Shown in pieces: positions 45,012 through 54,704 of a stretch of DNA of 64,000 nucleotides. The DNA lies in contig NZ_JAASAH010000010.1 in the NCBI RefSeq assembly GCF_012726235.1, forward strand, positions 1 through 64,000, in the 5' to 3' direction. A model generated the notes under the pieces. That model searched no databases. It was not told the DNA's origin and saw only the letters and a program-made list of their open reading frames with translations. How positions within the stretch are numbered: the first letter of the stretch is position 1; each line of letters starts with the position of its first letter. The stretch is from Streptomyces sp. HNM0574. Its GTDB lineage: Bacteria > Actinomycetota > Actinomycetes > Streptomycetales > Streptomycetaceae. Made by a program: the position numbers and the translations under genes.

Positions 45012-45572
45012 GGCCCCGCTCTCCGCTTCGGCGTCCTCCTTGGCGTCCTCCTGCTCGGCCGCCTCCACCGAGCGTTCCAGCTTGGCCAGCAGCCGGGCCA
45101 GCTGGCGGCACTCGGCGGGGCTGAGCCCGCTCAGCATCCGCCGCTCGTTCTCCAGGTGTTCGGCGAAGAGCTCGTCGATCCGCTGGAGCCCTTCCTCGCT
45201 CAGCCGGGAGTGCACCACCCGCCGGTCCTCCGGCCCGCGCTCGCGCACGATCAGGCCGTCCTTCTCCAGCCGGTCGATGCGGAGCGTCACCCCGGCCGAG
45301 GAGATCAGCCCGGAGTCCGCCAGCTCACCCGCCGTCCGCCGGTACGGGGCGCCGGCCCGGCGCAGCGCGGTCAGCACGTCGAACCCGGCCATCGAGATGC
45401 CGTAGCTCTCCAGCGGCCGGGATATCTGCGACTGGTAGCGCAGGAACGTCCGGTGCAGCCGCGCGAAGACCTCCAGCGGGGAGGTGTCCAGCTCCGGGCG
45501 TTCCCTCCGCCAGTCCTCGACGATGGACGTGACGGCATCGCGGCGCGCTGCCGGGGTGCGCTTCTGGGGCAT
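44997..45572 (-). CDS. MarR family transcriptional regulator
   Basis: A 191-residue winged-helix regulator. It has the MarR layout: an N-terminal dimer helix, then LRRAGAPYRRTAGELADSGLISSAGVTLRIDRLEKDGLI as the helix-turn-helix, the wing (RERGPEDRRVVHSRLSEEG) and a C-terminal dimer helix followed by an acidic tail. The ATG at 45572 has GGGAGG 9 bases upstream. Such proteins usually repress catabolic operons until an aromatic ligand binds. A copy of the island's 13-base near-palindrome lies 76 bases upstream of its start, so it is probably self-regulated and controls the other two units. Confidence 0.9.
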   Translation of the reverse strand: MPQKRTPAARRDAVTSIVEDWRRERPELDTSPLEVFARLHRTFLRYQSQISRPLESYGISMAGFDVLTALRRAGAPYRRTAGELADSGLISSAGVTLRIDRLEKDGLIVRERGPEDRRVVHSRLSEEGLQRIDELFAEHLENERRMLSGLSPAECRQLARLLAKLERSVEAAEQEDAKEDAEAESGAGGAD

Positions 45573-45647
45573 GACGGCGTTCCTCCCTGCGAACGGTGCG
45601 CCGCACACGGCGGCCCCCGCCGTTCGTACGTCGACGGTCACGGAAAT

Positions 45648-45660
45648 CTTAGTCCTGAAG
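45648..45660 (-). promoter_or_regulatory. Candidate MarR operator C (marR promoter)
   Basis: Read towards marR it is CTTCAGGACTAAG followed by ATTT. It matches site B at 13 of 17 positions including the ATTT. A -10-like TAAGAT overlaps its right half, as in site B. Confidence 0.5.
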
Positions 45661-45746
45661 CGATACCGCCCGGTTCCGCGGCGGTACGGCCCCCGCCCGC
45701 TCAACAGCCGTGCGGGGCAGGCGCGTCGGCGGCCGCCGCGTCCGGT

Positions 45747-46034
45747 TCAGGAGCGTTCCAGCCAGCCCTCGTGCTCGGCGGCGAGGGAGTCCAGCGCCGC
45801 CGCCGTGGCCTCGTCGCCGGGCAGCGCCGGGTCCTCCAGCACCACCAGCCACTGCGCGTCCTCGGCGTCGTCCTCACCGGCCAGCGCCTCGCGCACCAGC
45901 TGCGGTTCCCGCGCCAGGGCGTAGGTCTCGGCCAGCTCCTCGGCGACCTCCTCGGCGGCCTCGCGGTCGGGGAGTACCAGGACAAGGGGGCCGGGCGTCT
46001 GGCCGGCCGCGGTCGGATGGTTCGTCTCGCTCAC
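45747..46034 (-). CDS. Conserved acidic protein next to holA
   Basis: A 95-residue acidic soluble protein of unknown function. After a short flexible N-terminus it reads PLVLVLPDREAAEEVAEELAETY, then EPQLVREALAGEDDAEDAQWLVVLED and ALDSLAAEHEGWLERS, consistent with a small alpha/beta fold. The GTG at 46034 follows a GACAAT -10 by 6 bases, so the transcript is probably leaderless. It is divergent from holA across 54 bases and lies just outside the right edge of the catabolic island. Confidence 0.75.
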   Translation of the reverse strand: MSETNHPTAAGQTPGPLVLVLPDREAAEEVAEELAETYALAREPQLVREALAGEDDAEDAQWLVVLEDPALPGDEATAAALDSLAAEHEGWLERS

Positions 46035-46040
46035 CCCGCC

Positions 46041-46046
46041 ATTGTC
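46041..46046 (-). promoter_or_regulatory. -10 box for leaderless gene ending at 45747
   Basis: GACAAT on the reverse strand ends 6 bases before the GTG at 46034. The same hexamer and spacing occur before hemW. Confidence 0.4.
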
Positions 46047-46088
46047 TCCGTGCGGGACTGTCGGCGGCACATGGGATGCTGGTGAGCG

Positions 46089-47099
46089 ATGGCCGGTACG
46101 CGTAAGAAGACATCCGAGAATTCCGCGGGCGACCCGCTGGCGCCCTTCACCCTCGCCGTGGGGCAGGAGGAGCTGCTGCTGGAGCGGGCCGTGCAGGAGG
46201 TCGTGGCCGCGGCCCGCGCGGCCGACCCGGAGACGGACGTCCGCGATCTCGCCTCCAGTGATCTCCAGCCGGGCACCCTCGCGGAGTTGACCAGCCCCTC
46301 GCTCTTCGCGGAGCGCAAGGTCGTCGTCGTGCGGAACGCGCAGGATCTCTCGGCGGACAGCGTCAAGGACGTCAAGGCGTACTTCGCCGACCCGGCCGAG
46401 GAGATCACCCTCGTCCTGCTGCACGCCGGCGGCGCCAAGGGCAAGGGCCTGCTGGACGCGGCCCGCAAGTCCGGCGCCCGCGAGGTCGACTGCCCGAAGA
46501 TGACCAAGCCGGCGGACCGTCTCGCCTTCGTGCGCGGCGAGTTCCGCACCCTGGGCCGCAAGGCGACGCCGGAGGCGTGCCAGGCCCTGGTGGACGCGAT
46601 CGGCAGCGATCTGCGCGAGCTGGCCTCCGCCTGCAAGCAGTTGACGGCCGACATCGAGGGCACGGTCGACGAGTCCGTCGTCGCCCGCTACTACACGGGC
46701 CGCGCCGAGGCGTCCAGCTTCACGGTCGCGGACTGCGCGGTCGAGGGCCGCGCGGCCGAGGCGCTGGAGACGCTCCGCTGGGCGCTGGCCACCGGCGTCG
46801 CGCCGGTCCTCGTCACGAGCGCGCTCTCGCAGGGTGTCCGCGCGATCGGCAAGCTCGCCTCCGCGCCGGGCGGCATGCGCCCCGGCGACCTCGCGCGGGA
46901 ACTCGGCATGCCGCCCTGGAAGATCGACCGGGTGCGGCGCCAGATGCGCGGCTGGTCGGCGGACGGCGTCGCGGCCGCGCTCCGCGCCGTCGCCGAGGCC
47001 GACGCCGCCGTCAAGGGCGGCGGGGACGATCCGGAGTACGCGCTGGAGCAGGCCGTCATCACCATCTCCCGCGCGGCCCGCTCCCGCACCGCGTACTGA
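46089..47099 (+). CDS. holA: DNA polymerase III subunit delta
   Basis: The clamp-loader delta subunit, which opens the sliding clamp. The 336-residue protein has the actinobacterial form: PFTLAVGQEELLLERAVQEVV at the start, TSPSLFAERKVVVVRNAQDL, ITLVLLHAGGAKGKGLLDA, then VDAIGSDLRELASACKQL and the helical collar (LARELGMPPWKIDRVRRQMRGW). No Walker site is expected in this subunit. It normally lies close to comEC; here the catabolic island separates them. A strong terminator follows the stop. Confidence 0.94.
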   Translation: MAGTRKKTSENSAGDPLAPFTLAVGQEELLLERAVQEVVAAARAADPETDVRDLASSDLQPGTLAELTSPSLFAERKVVVVRNAQDLSADSVKDVKAYFADPAEEITLVLLHAGGAKGKGLLDAARKSGAREVDCPKMTKPADRLAFVRGEFRTLGRKATPEACQALVDAIGSDLRELASACKQLTADIEGTVDESVVARYYTGRAEASSFTVADCAVEGRAAEALETLRWALATGVAPVLVTSALSQGVRAIGKLASAPGGMRPGDLARELGMPPWKIDRVRRQMRGWSADGVAAALRAVAEADAAVKGGGDDPEYALEQAVITISRAARSRTAY

Positions 47100-47111
47100 C
47101 CCTCAAAACGG

Positions 47112-47155
47112 CAGCGGCCCCGTCACACCTGGGGAAGTGTGTGACGGGGCCGCTG
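47112..47155 (+). terminator. Terminator after holA
   Basis: A perfect 17-base-pair stem (CAGCGGCCCCGTCACAC and its complement) with a 10-base loop, 12 bases after the stop. Confidence 0.88.
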
Positions 47156-47183
47156 GTGGTCCATGACCGCGAGGCGGTCACTC

Positions 47184-47223
47184 GCGCCGCACCCGCGTGG
47201 CGAACGCAGGCCGCGTGCGGCGC
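47184..47223 (-). terminator. Hairpin downstream of rpsT
   Basis: GCGCCGCAC-CC-GCG pairs with CGCGTGCGGCGC with a 2-base bulge. It is about 90 bases after the rpsT stop on the reverse strand and is a likely rpsT terminator. Confidence 0.5.
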
Positions 47224-47313
47224 ATCAACGCGTACAACGCGTGGTGTCACTCGGCCGGTACGTCAGCGGAGAGAGAGGGCCCGCTGCGGGTGTACCGGCT
47301 GTGAAGCGGAGCG

Positions 47314-47580
47314 TCAGCCCTGGACGGAGGCGACCTTCTGCGCGAGGGCAGCCTTCTTGTTGGCCGCGTTGTTCTTGTGCAGAACACCCTTGCTGACGGC
47401 CTTGTCCAGCTTCTGGGCGGCGACGCGCTGGGCCTCGACGGCCTTGGCGGCGTCACCGGCGGCCACGGCCTCGCGGGCGCGACGGATCGCGGTCTTGAGG
47501 TCGGACTTGACCGCCTTGTTGCGCTGGCGCGCCTTCTCGTTGGTCTTGATCCGCTTCATCTGGGACTTGATGTTCGCCAC
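47314..47580 (-). CDS. rpsT: 30S ribosomal protein S20
   Basis: An 88-residue bS20 protein binding 16S rRNA. It starts MANIKSQMKRIKTNEKARQR and is Lys/Arg/Ala-rich throughout, ending VLHKNNAANKKAALAQKV plus a short tail. The start is GTG at 47580, with AAAGG 7 bases upstream, fixed by the conserved ANIKSQ beginning. It is divergent from lepA, the usual actinobacterial arrangement. Confidence 0.96.
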   Translation of the reverse strand: MANIKSQMKRIKTNEKARQRNKAVKSDLKTAIRRAREAVAAGDAAKAVEAQRVAAQKLDKAVSKGVLHKNNAANKKAALAQKVASVQG

Positions 47581-47709
47581 GAAAGAGCCTTTACGGTTCG
47601 ATGATTTTCCGTTCCGTGCCCGAGCCGCTCCGTACGGCCGCTGCGGGAGGGGGACCCGGTGAAGGGGGCCGCGCTCCGGCGGGCGCAGGTGCATCAGGCA
47701 CAGTGAGCC

Positions 47710-47740
47710 AGCCTACCAGCGGGGCTCGACGCCCTCCCAA
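47710..47740 (-). promoter_or_regulatory. Promoter for rpsT
   Basis: On the reverse strand TTGGGA (47740-47735) and TAGGCT (47715-47710) are spaced by 19 bases, about 130 bases upstream of rpsT. Confidence 0.45.
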
Positions 47741-47847
47741 TCGCGTCCCGGCGGCCCCTCCCGATCCGGTCCTGGCCCGGGCTCATGGGACCATGGGGTA
47801 CCAGATCGACCGAGAGCTTCCATCCGACAGACCCGACAGGACCCTGC

Positions 47848-49716
47848 GTGCCCGCGACCCCCTCGAACGTGCCGGAGCCGAGCCGTACCGACCCGGCGCT
47901 GATCCGTAACTTCTGCATCATCGCGCACATCGACCACGGCAAGTCGACGCTCGCCGACCGGATGCTTCAGCTGACCGGCATCGTCGAGGACCGGCAGATG
48001 CGCGCCCAGTACCTCGACCGCATGGACATCGAGCGGGAGAGGGGCATCACGATCAAGTCCCAGGCCGTGCGCATGCCCTGGGCACCGGCCGAGGACCGGA
48101 AGTCCCCGCACGTCCTCAACATGATCGACACCCCGGGCCACGTCGACTTCACCTACGAGGTCTCCCGGTCCCTCGCGGCCTGCGAGGGCTGCATCCTGCT
48201 GGTCGACGCGGCGCAGGGCATCGAGGCGCAGACGCTCGCCAACCTGTACCTGGCGATGGAGCACGACCTCCAGATCATCCCGGTGCTGAACAAGATCGAC
48301 CTGCCCGCCGCGCAGCCCGAGAAGTTCGCCGCCGAGCTCGCGCACCTCATCGGCTGCGAGCCGGAGGACGTGCTGAAGGTCTCGGCCAAGACCGGCGAGG
48401 GCGTGGACACGCTGCTGGACGAGGTCGTGCGGCAGGTCCCGTCGCCGGTCGGCGTCCAGGAAGCGCCGGCGCGCGCGATGATCTTCGACTCGGTGTACGA
48501 CGCGTACCGCGGCGTCGTCACGTACGTGAAGGTCGTGGACGGCAAGCTCAACAAGCGTGAGCGGATCCGGATGATGTCCACCGGCGCCACCCACGAGCTG
48601 CTGGAGATCGGCACCAACTCGCCGGAGATGACGGCGGCCGACGGGCTCGCCGTCGGCGAGGTCGGCTATCTGATCACCGGTGTGAAGGACGTCCGCCAGT
48701 CCAAGGTCGGCGACACCGTCACCGCGCTGTCCAAGGGCGCCGAGGAGCCGCTGGCCGGGTACAAGGACCCGAAGCCGATGGTGTTCTCCGGCCTGTACCC
48801 GATGGACGGCTCCGACTACCCGGAGCTGCGCGACGCCCTCGACAAGCTGCTGCTCAACGACGCGGCGCTGACGTACGAGCCGGAGACCTCGGCCGCGCTG
48901 GGCTTCGGTTTCCGCGTCGGCTTCCTCGGCCTGCTGCACCTGGAGGTGATCCGGGAGCGGCTGGAGCGGGAGTTCGGGCTCGACCTGATCGCCACGGCGC
49001 CGAACGTGATCTACCGCGTCGTGATGGAGGACGGCAGCGAGCACGTCGTCACCAACCCGAGCGAGTTCCCCGAGGGCAAGGTCGACATCGTCCACGAGCC
49101 GGTGGTGCGCGCGACGCTGATCGCGCCCAGCGAGTACGTCGGCGCGATCATGGAGCTGTGCCAGTCCCGGCGCGGCAGCATGCAGGGCATGGACTACCTG
49201 TCCGAGGACCGTGTGGAGCTGCGGTACACGCTGCCGCTCGCGGAGATCGTCTTCGACTTCTTCGACGCGCTGAAGTCCAAGACCCGCGGCTACGCCTCGC
49301 TCGACTACGAGCCCACCGGCGAGCAGGCGTCCGACCTCGTCCGGGTCGACATCCTGCTCCGGGGCGACAAGGTCGACGCGTTCTCCGCCATCGTGCACAA
49401 GGAGAAGGCGTACGCGTACGGCACGCGGATGGCGAACAAGCTGCGCGAGCTCATCCCGCGGCAGCAGTTCGAGGTGCCGATCCAGGCCGCCGTCGGTGCC
49501 CGGGTCATCGCCCGGGAGACGGTCCGCGCCATCCGCAAGGACGTCCTCGCCAAGTGCTACGGCGGTGACATCTCCCGTAAGCGGAAGCTGCTGGAGAAGC
49601 AGAAGGAAGGCAAGAAGCGGATGAAGGCCGTCGGCTCGGTCGAGGTCCCGCAGGAGGCGTTCATCGCGGTCCTGTCGACGGACGACGGCGGCGGCGACTC
49701 CGCGAAGAAGAAGTAG
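47848..49716 (+). CDS. lepA: Elongation factor 4 (LepA)
   Basis: A 622-residue translational GTPase that acts on stalled or wrongly translocated ribosomes. The G domain has AHIDHGKSTLADRM (P-loop), RERGITIK, DTPGHVDF and NKIDLP. EF-G-like domains and the LepA-specific C-terminal domain follow (RGDKVDAFSAIVHKEKAYAYG, KRKLLEKQKEGKKRMK). The GTG at 47848 is supported by AGGA 6 bases upstream; the frame is open further 5' but without similarity. Confidence 0.96.
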   Translation: MPATPSNVPEPSRTDPALIRNFCIIAHIDHGKSTLADRMLQLTGIVEDRQMRAQYLDRMDIERERGITIKSQAVRMPWAPAEDRKSPHVLNMIDTPGHVDFTYEVSRSLAACEGCILLVDAAQGIEAQTLANLYLAMEHDLQIIPVLNKIDLPAAQPEKFAAELAHLIGCEPEDVLKVSAKTGEGVDTLLDEVVRQVPSPVGVQEAPARAMIFDSVYDAYRGVVTYVKVVDGKLNKRERIRMMSTGATHELLEIGTNSPEMTAADGLAVGEVGYLITGVKDVRQSKVGDTVTALSKGAEEPLAGYKDPKPMVFSGLYPMDGSDYPELRDALDKLLLNDAALTYEPETSAALGFGFRVGFLGLLHLEVIRERLEREFGLDLIATAPNVIYRVVMEDGSEHVVTNPSEFPEGKVDIVHEPVVRATLIAPSEYVGAIMELCQSRRGSMQGMDYLSEDRVELRYTLPLAEIVFDFFDALKSKTRGYASLDYEPTGEQASDLVRVDILLRGDKVDAFSAIVHKEKAYAYGTRMANKLRELIPRQQFEVPIQAAVGARVIARETVRAIRKDVLAKCYGGDISRKRKLLEKQKEGKKRMKAVGSVEVPQEAFIAVLSTDDGGGDSAKKK

Positions 49717-49737
49717 CGCACCCGAATCCGGTGCCGG

Positions 49738-49781
49738 GAGGCGGCCGGGACGGCTGGAAACAGCCGTTCCCCGGCCGCCTC
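49738..49781 (+). terminator. Terminator after lepA
   Basis: A long hairpin (GAGGCGGCCGGG...CCCGGCCGCCTC with inner CGGCTG/CAGCCG and a GAAA loop) 21 bases after the stop. Confidence 0.85.
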
Positions 49782-49899
49782 TTCGCTGTTCGCGGGGCGG
49801 CGGCCGGGGAACGGCGCCGGTGAGCGGCGGCGTGTGACGAACCCGGGGCGAACGCCTCCCGGGCGCTGCAACCCCCTTACGTAGCCGCGCCCCGGCCCT

Positions 49900-49905
49900 T
49901 AGGCT
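49900..49905 (+). promoter_or_regulatory. -10 box upstream of the acyl-CoA synthetase
   Basis: TAGGCT. A start near 49912 would leave a leader of about 50 bases before the GTG at 49966. Confidence 0.45.
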
Positions 49906-49965
49906 GATCGCTGCTCGATGGTTACTCGTGAGTCAACAAGCAATGTGCGGGCCCCGGAGGATGTC

Positions 49966-51858
<1,893 letters not shown>

Positions 51859-51883
51859 GCCCGCGGGCCGCCCGTCGGCCGCC

Positions 51884-53122
51884 TCAGTCCACCAGGTCGC
51901 GGACGACGGCGTCGGCGAGCAGCCGCCCGCGCAGCGTCAGCACGGCCCGGCCCGCCTCGTACGGGCCGGGCTCCAACAGCCCGTCCGCCAGGGCGCGTTC
52001 GGCCGCCCGCGCCCCCTCGGGCGCGAGCAGGCCGAGCGGGCAGCCCTCGGCGAGCCGGAGTTCGAGCAGGATGCGCTCGACCCGACGGTCCTCGCCGGCG
52101 AGCACCTCCCGGCCCGCGCCGGGGGAGCGGCCCTCGGCCAGCGCCTGCGCGTAGGCGGCGGGATGCTTGACGTTCCACCAGCGGACCCCGCCGACGTGGC
52201 TGTGCGCGCCGGGCCCGGCACCCCACCAGTCGGCGCCCTTCCAGTACAGCTCGTTGTGCCGGCAGCGGGCCGAATCCACGCCCGCCGTGGCCCAGTTGGA
52301 CACCTCGTACCAGGACATCCCGGCGGCCGTGAGCAGCTCGTCGGCGATCAGGTAGCGGTCGGCGTGCGCGTCGTCGTCGGTCATCGGGATCTCGCCGCGG
52401 GTGATCCGGCGGGCCAGCGCGGTGCCCTCCTCGACGATCAGCGCGTACGCCGAGATGTGGTCGGGGCGTGCGCCGAGGGCCGCCTCCAGGGTGGCCCGCC
52501 AGTCGTCGTCGGACTCGCCCGGGGTGCCGTAGATCAGGTCGAGGTTGACGTGCTCGAAACCGGCGGCGCGCGCCTGCGCCACGCACGCCTCCGGGCGGCC
52601 CGGGGTGTGCGAGCGCTCCAGCACCCGCAGGACGTGCTGCCGGGCGCTCTGCATGCCGAACGAGATCCGGTTGAACCCGGCCTCGCGCAGTTCGGCGAGG
52701 TACGCCGGGTCCACGGACTCCGGGTTCGCCTCGGTGGTGATCTCCGCGTCCTCGGCCAGTCCGAACTCCTCGCGGATCACGGACAGCATGTGCCCCAGGT
52801 CCGCCGCGGGCAGCAGGGTCGGGGTGCCGCCGCCGACGAACACCGTCTCCACCCGGCGCCCGTCCCCGTCCAGCACCTTCCGCGCCAGCCGCACCTCCTC
52901 GGCCAGGGTGCGCGCGTAGTTCTCCCGCGAGGCCAGCGCCCCGCCGCGGCCGCGCAGCTCGCTCGCCGTGTAGGTGTTGAAGTCGCAGTAGCCGCAGCGT
53001 GACGCGCAGTAGGGAACGTGCAGATAGAACCCCAGCGGACGACCGTCCCGCTCACGCAGCGCATGCGCGGGCAGAGCACCGTCGTCGGGCACGGGTTCAC
53101 CATCGGGGAGGGCGGAGGGCAT
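51884..53122 (-). CDS. hemW: HemW-type radical SAM protein
   Basis: A 412-residue radical SAM protein, long called oxygen-independent coproporphyrinogen oxidase-like and now viewed as a heme chaperone. The cluster motif is YCASRCGYCDFNTYT (CxxxCxxC followed by DF), then FVGGGTPTLLPA, TEANPESVDPAYL and RISFGMQS. The HemW C-terminal domain ends the protein. The ATG at 53122 is chosen over GTG 53140, since a GACAAT -10 sits 6 bases before it, which suggests leaderless translation. Confidence 0.93.
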   Translation of the reverse strand: MPSALPDGEPVPDDGALPAHALRERDGRPLGFYLHVPYCASRCGYCDFNTYTASELRGRGGALASRENYARTLAEEVRLARKVLDGDGRRVETVFVGGGTPTLLPAADLGHMLSVIREEFGLAEDAEITTEANPESVDPAYLAELREAGFNRISFGMQSARQHVLRVLERSHTPGRPEACVAQARAAGFEHVNLDLIYGTPGESDDDWRATLEAALGARPDHISAYALIVEEGTALARRITRGEIPMTDDDAHADRYLIADELLTAAGMSWYEVSNWATAGVDSARCRHNELYWKGADWWGAGPGAHSHVGGVRWWNVKHPAAYAQALAEGRSPGAGREVLAGEDRRVERILLELRLAEGCPLGLLAPEGARAAERALADGLLEPGPYEAGRAVLTLRGRLLADAVVRDLVD

Positions 53123-53128
53123 ACCCCC

Positions 53129-53134
53129 ATTGTC
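53129..53134 (-). promoter_or_regulatory. -10 box for leaderless hemW
   Basis: GACAAT on the reverse strand, with a 6-base gap to the ATG at 53122. Confidence 0.4.
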
Positions 53135-53234
53135 CGGCACGCTGCCGCACCCTCCGGCCGCACCCCTGTGCGCCCCTTCGGCGGGGGTGCGGGGTGACTA
53201 CGCTGGGTGGCCGGAGTCGATGGAGGGGGTGACC

Positions 53235-53783
53235 ATGACGGCCGTCGACGATCGGACCGTGACGGTCTTCGGGCAGCTTGCGGTGCCAGAGGGGTTCAGG
53301 GCCGAACTCCTGCGCGGGGAAATCCGGATCACGGCGGAGGCCGACCGGGTCCACAACGGGATCGCCAGGTCCGTGTCGGACCGGATCCCGTCCCGCTGGG
53401 ACCGGCTCCAGGCCCAGGACATCGCCGTCCCGGGGGAGGCCAGCGAGCCCCAGCCCGACCTCGTGGTGCTCGAACCGGAGGCGTTTCAGGGGCGTGGGCG
53501 GCTCATTCCGTCGCCGGCGCTGTCCCTCGTCGTCGAGGTTGTGTCCAAGAGCAGCGTCCATCGTGACCGTCTGGTCAAGCGGTCGGTCTACGCGGCGGGG
53601 CAGATTCCCGCATACCTGATCGTGGATCCGCTGGCCGCCGTCTGCGTGCTGCTGACCGAACCCTCTGGCGCGGGGGAGCGGGCCGACTACCGAGTCGAGC
53701 GCACCAGCGCCTTCGGGCTGCCGGTGCCGCTGGAGTCGCTCGGGATCACGCTGGACACCACCGACTTCCCGACGCTGACCTGA
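53235..53783 (+). CDS. Uma2 family (PD-(D/E)xK-like) protein
   Basis: A 182-residue protein of the Uma2 family, which has a restriction-endonuclease-like fold and is abundant in Streptomyces and cyanobacteria; its role is unclear. The likely active residues are in EPQPDLVVLEP (Asp), LSLVVEVVSKSS (Glu) and the DRLVKRSVYAAGQIPAYLIVD segment (Lys). The ATG at 53235 has GGAGGGGG 5 bases upstream, and a TACGCT -10-like box lies at 53199-53204. It lies alone between two reverse-strand genes and ends 8 bases from the DUF3097 stop. Confidence 0.87.
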   Translation: MTAVDDRTVTVFGQLAVPEGFRAELLRGEIRITAEADRVHNGIARSVSDRIPSRWDRLQAQDIAVPGEASEPQPDLVVLEPEAFQGRGRLIPSPALSLVVEVVSKSSVHRDRLVKRSVYAAGQIPAYLIVDPLAAVCVLLTEPSGAGERADYRVERTSAFGLPVPLESLGITLDTTDFPTLT

Positions 53784-53791
53784 CCTCCGTA

Positions 53792-54658
53792 TCACTCCCC
53801 CGGAGCCGTCACGAAGTCGATGAGTTCCTCGACGCGGCCCAGGAGCTGGGGCTGGAGGTCCTTGTAGGAGTGGACGGCGGCGAGGATGCGCTGCCAGGCG
53901 GCGCCGGTGTTCTCCTCCCAGCCGAGGGCCCGGCAGACGCCCGTCTTCCAGTCCTGGCCGCGCGGTACGGAGGGCCAGGCGTCGATGCCGAGCGAGGAGG
54001 GCTTGACCGCCTCCCAGACGTCGACGTAGGGGTGCCCGACGACCAGCACGTCCCCCTCGTGCGCCGCGCCGACCTCGGCCGCGATCCGGGACTCCTTCGA
54101 GCCGGGGACGAGGTGGTCGACGAGGACGCCGAGCCGCGCGTCCGGCGCCGGGCCGAACTCCCGCACCACGGCCGGGAGATCGTCGACCCCGCCCAGGTAC
54201 TCCACGACGACGCCCTCGATGCGCAGGTCGTCGCCCCACACCTTCTCGACCAGCTCCGCGTCGTGCCGCCCCTCCACGTACAGCCGCCCCGCGCGGGCGA
54301 CCCGCGCCCGCGCCCCGGGGACGGCGACCGAGCCGGACGCCGTCAGCCGCTGCCCGCTCCCCGCGGCGCCTGCCCCGGCACCCGCGCCGGGCGCCGGGGC
54401 CGCGGGGCGGACGAGGGTGACGACGCGGCCCTCCAGCAGGAAGCCGCGCGGCTCCATGGGGAACACCCGGTGCTTGCCGAAGCGGTCCTCCAGGGTGACC
54501 GTCGGCCCGATCGTGGTCTTCTCGCAGCGGATCACGGCACCGCAGAAACCGGTGGTGACCTCCTCCACGACCAGATCCGGGTCGGCGGGGACCTCGGGGA
54601 CGGCCGTGGGCTTCTTCCAGGGCGGCGTGAGATCGCTGTCGTATCGGCGGCTGCGCAT
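53792..54658 (-). CDS. DUF3097 family protein
   Basis: A 288-residue actinobacterial protein of the DUF3097 family; function unknown. It begins MRSRRYDSDLTPPWKKPTAV, then an N-terminal barrel-like part (GAVIRCEKTTIGPTVTLEDRFGKHRVFPM) and an Ala/Gly linker. A Toprim-like region follows (RLYVEGRHDAELVEKVWGDDL, VLVDHLVPGSKESRIAAEV, VLVVGHPYVDVWEAVKP). A nucleic-acid role is plausible from that resemblance only. The ATG at 54658 is preferred over 54673; an AAGAAT hexamer ends 6 bases before it. Confidence 0.83.
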   Translation of the reverse strand: MRSRRYDSDLTPPWKKPTAVPEVPADPDLVVEEVTTGFCGAVIRCEKTTIGPTVTLEDRFGKHRVFPMEPRGFLLEGRVVTLVRPAAPAPGAGAGAGAAGSGQRLTASGSVAVPGARARVARAGRLYVEGRHDAELVEKVWGDDLRIEGVVVEYLGGVDDLPAVVREFGPAPDARLGVLVDHLVPGSKESRIAAEVGAAHEGDVLVVGHPYVDVWEAVKPSSLGIDAWPSVPRGQDWKTGVCRALGWEENTGAAWQRILAAVHSYKDLQPQLLGRVEELIDFVTAPGE

Positions 54659-54664
54659 GCGCCC

Positions 54665-54670
54665 ATTCTT
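54665..54670 (-). promoter_or_regulatory. -10-like box for the DUF3097 gene
   Basis: AAGAAT on the reverse strand, 6 bases before the ATG. It lacks the first T of the consensus. Confidence 0.3.
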
Positions 54671-54704
54671 CACGGCGCACCCGCGCGGGCCCGTACCGGA
54701 CCGC

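Noticed and set aside
47164..47180. Perfect palindrome TGACCGC-gag-GCGGTCA as an operator
   Set aside because: It lies between the convergent holA and rpsT ends next to other hairpins, so it is more likely part of the termination region.
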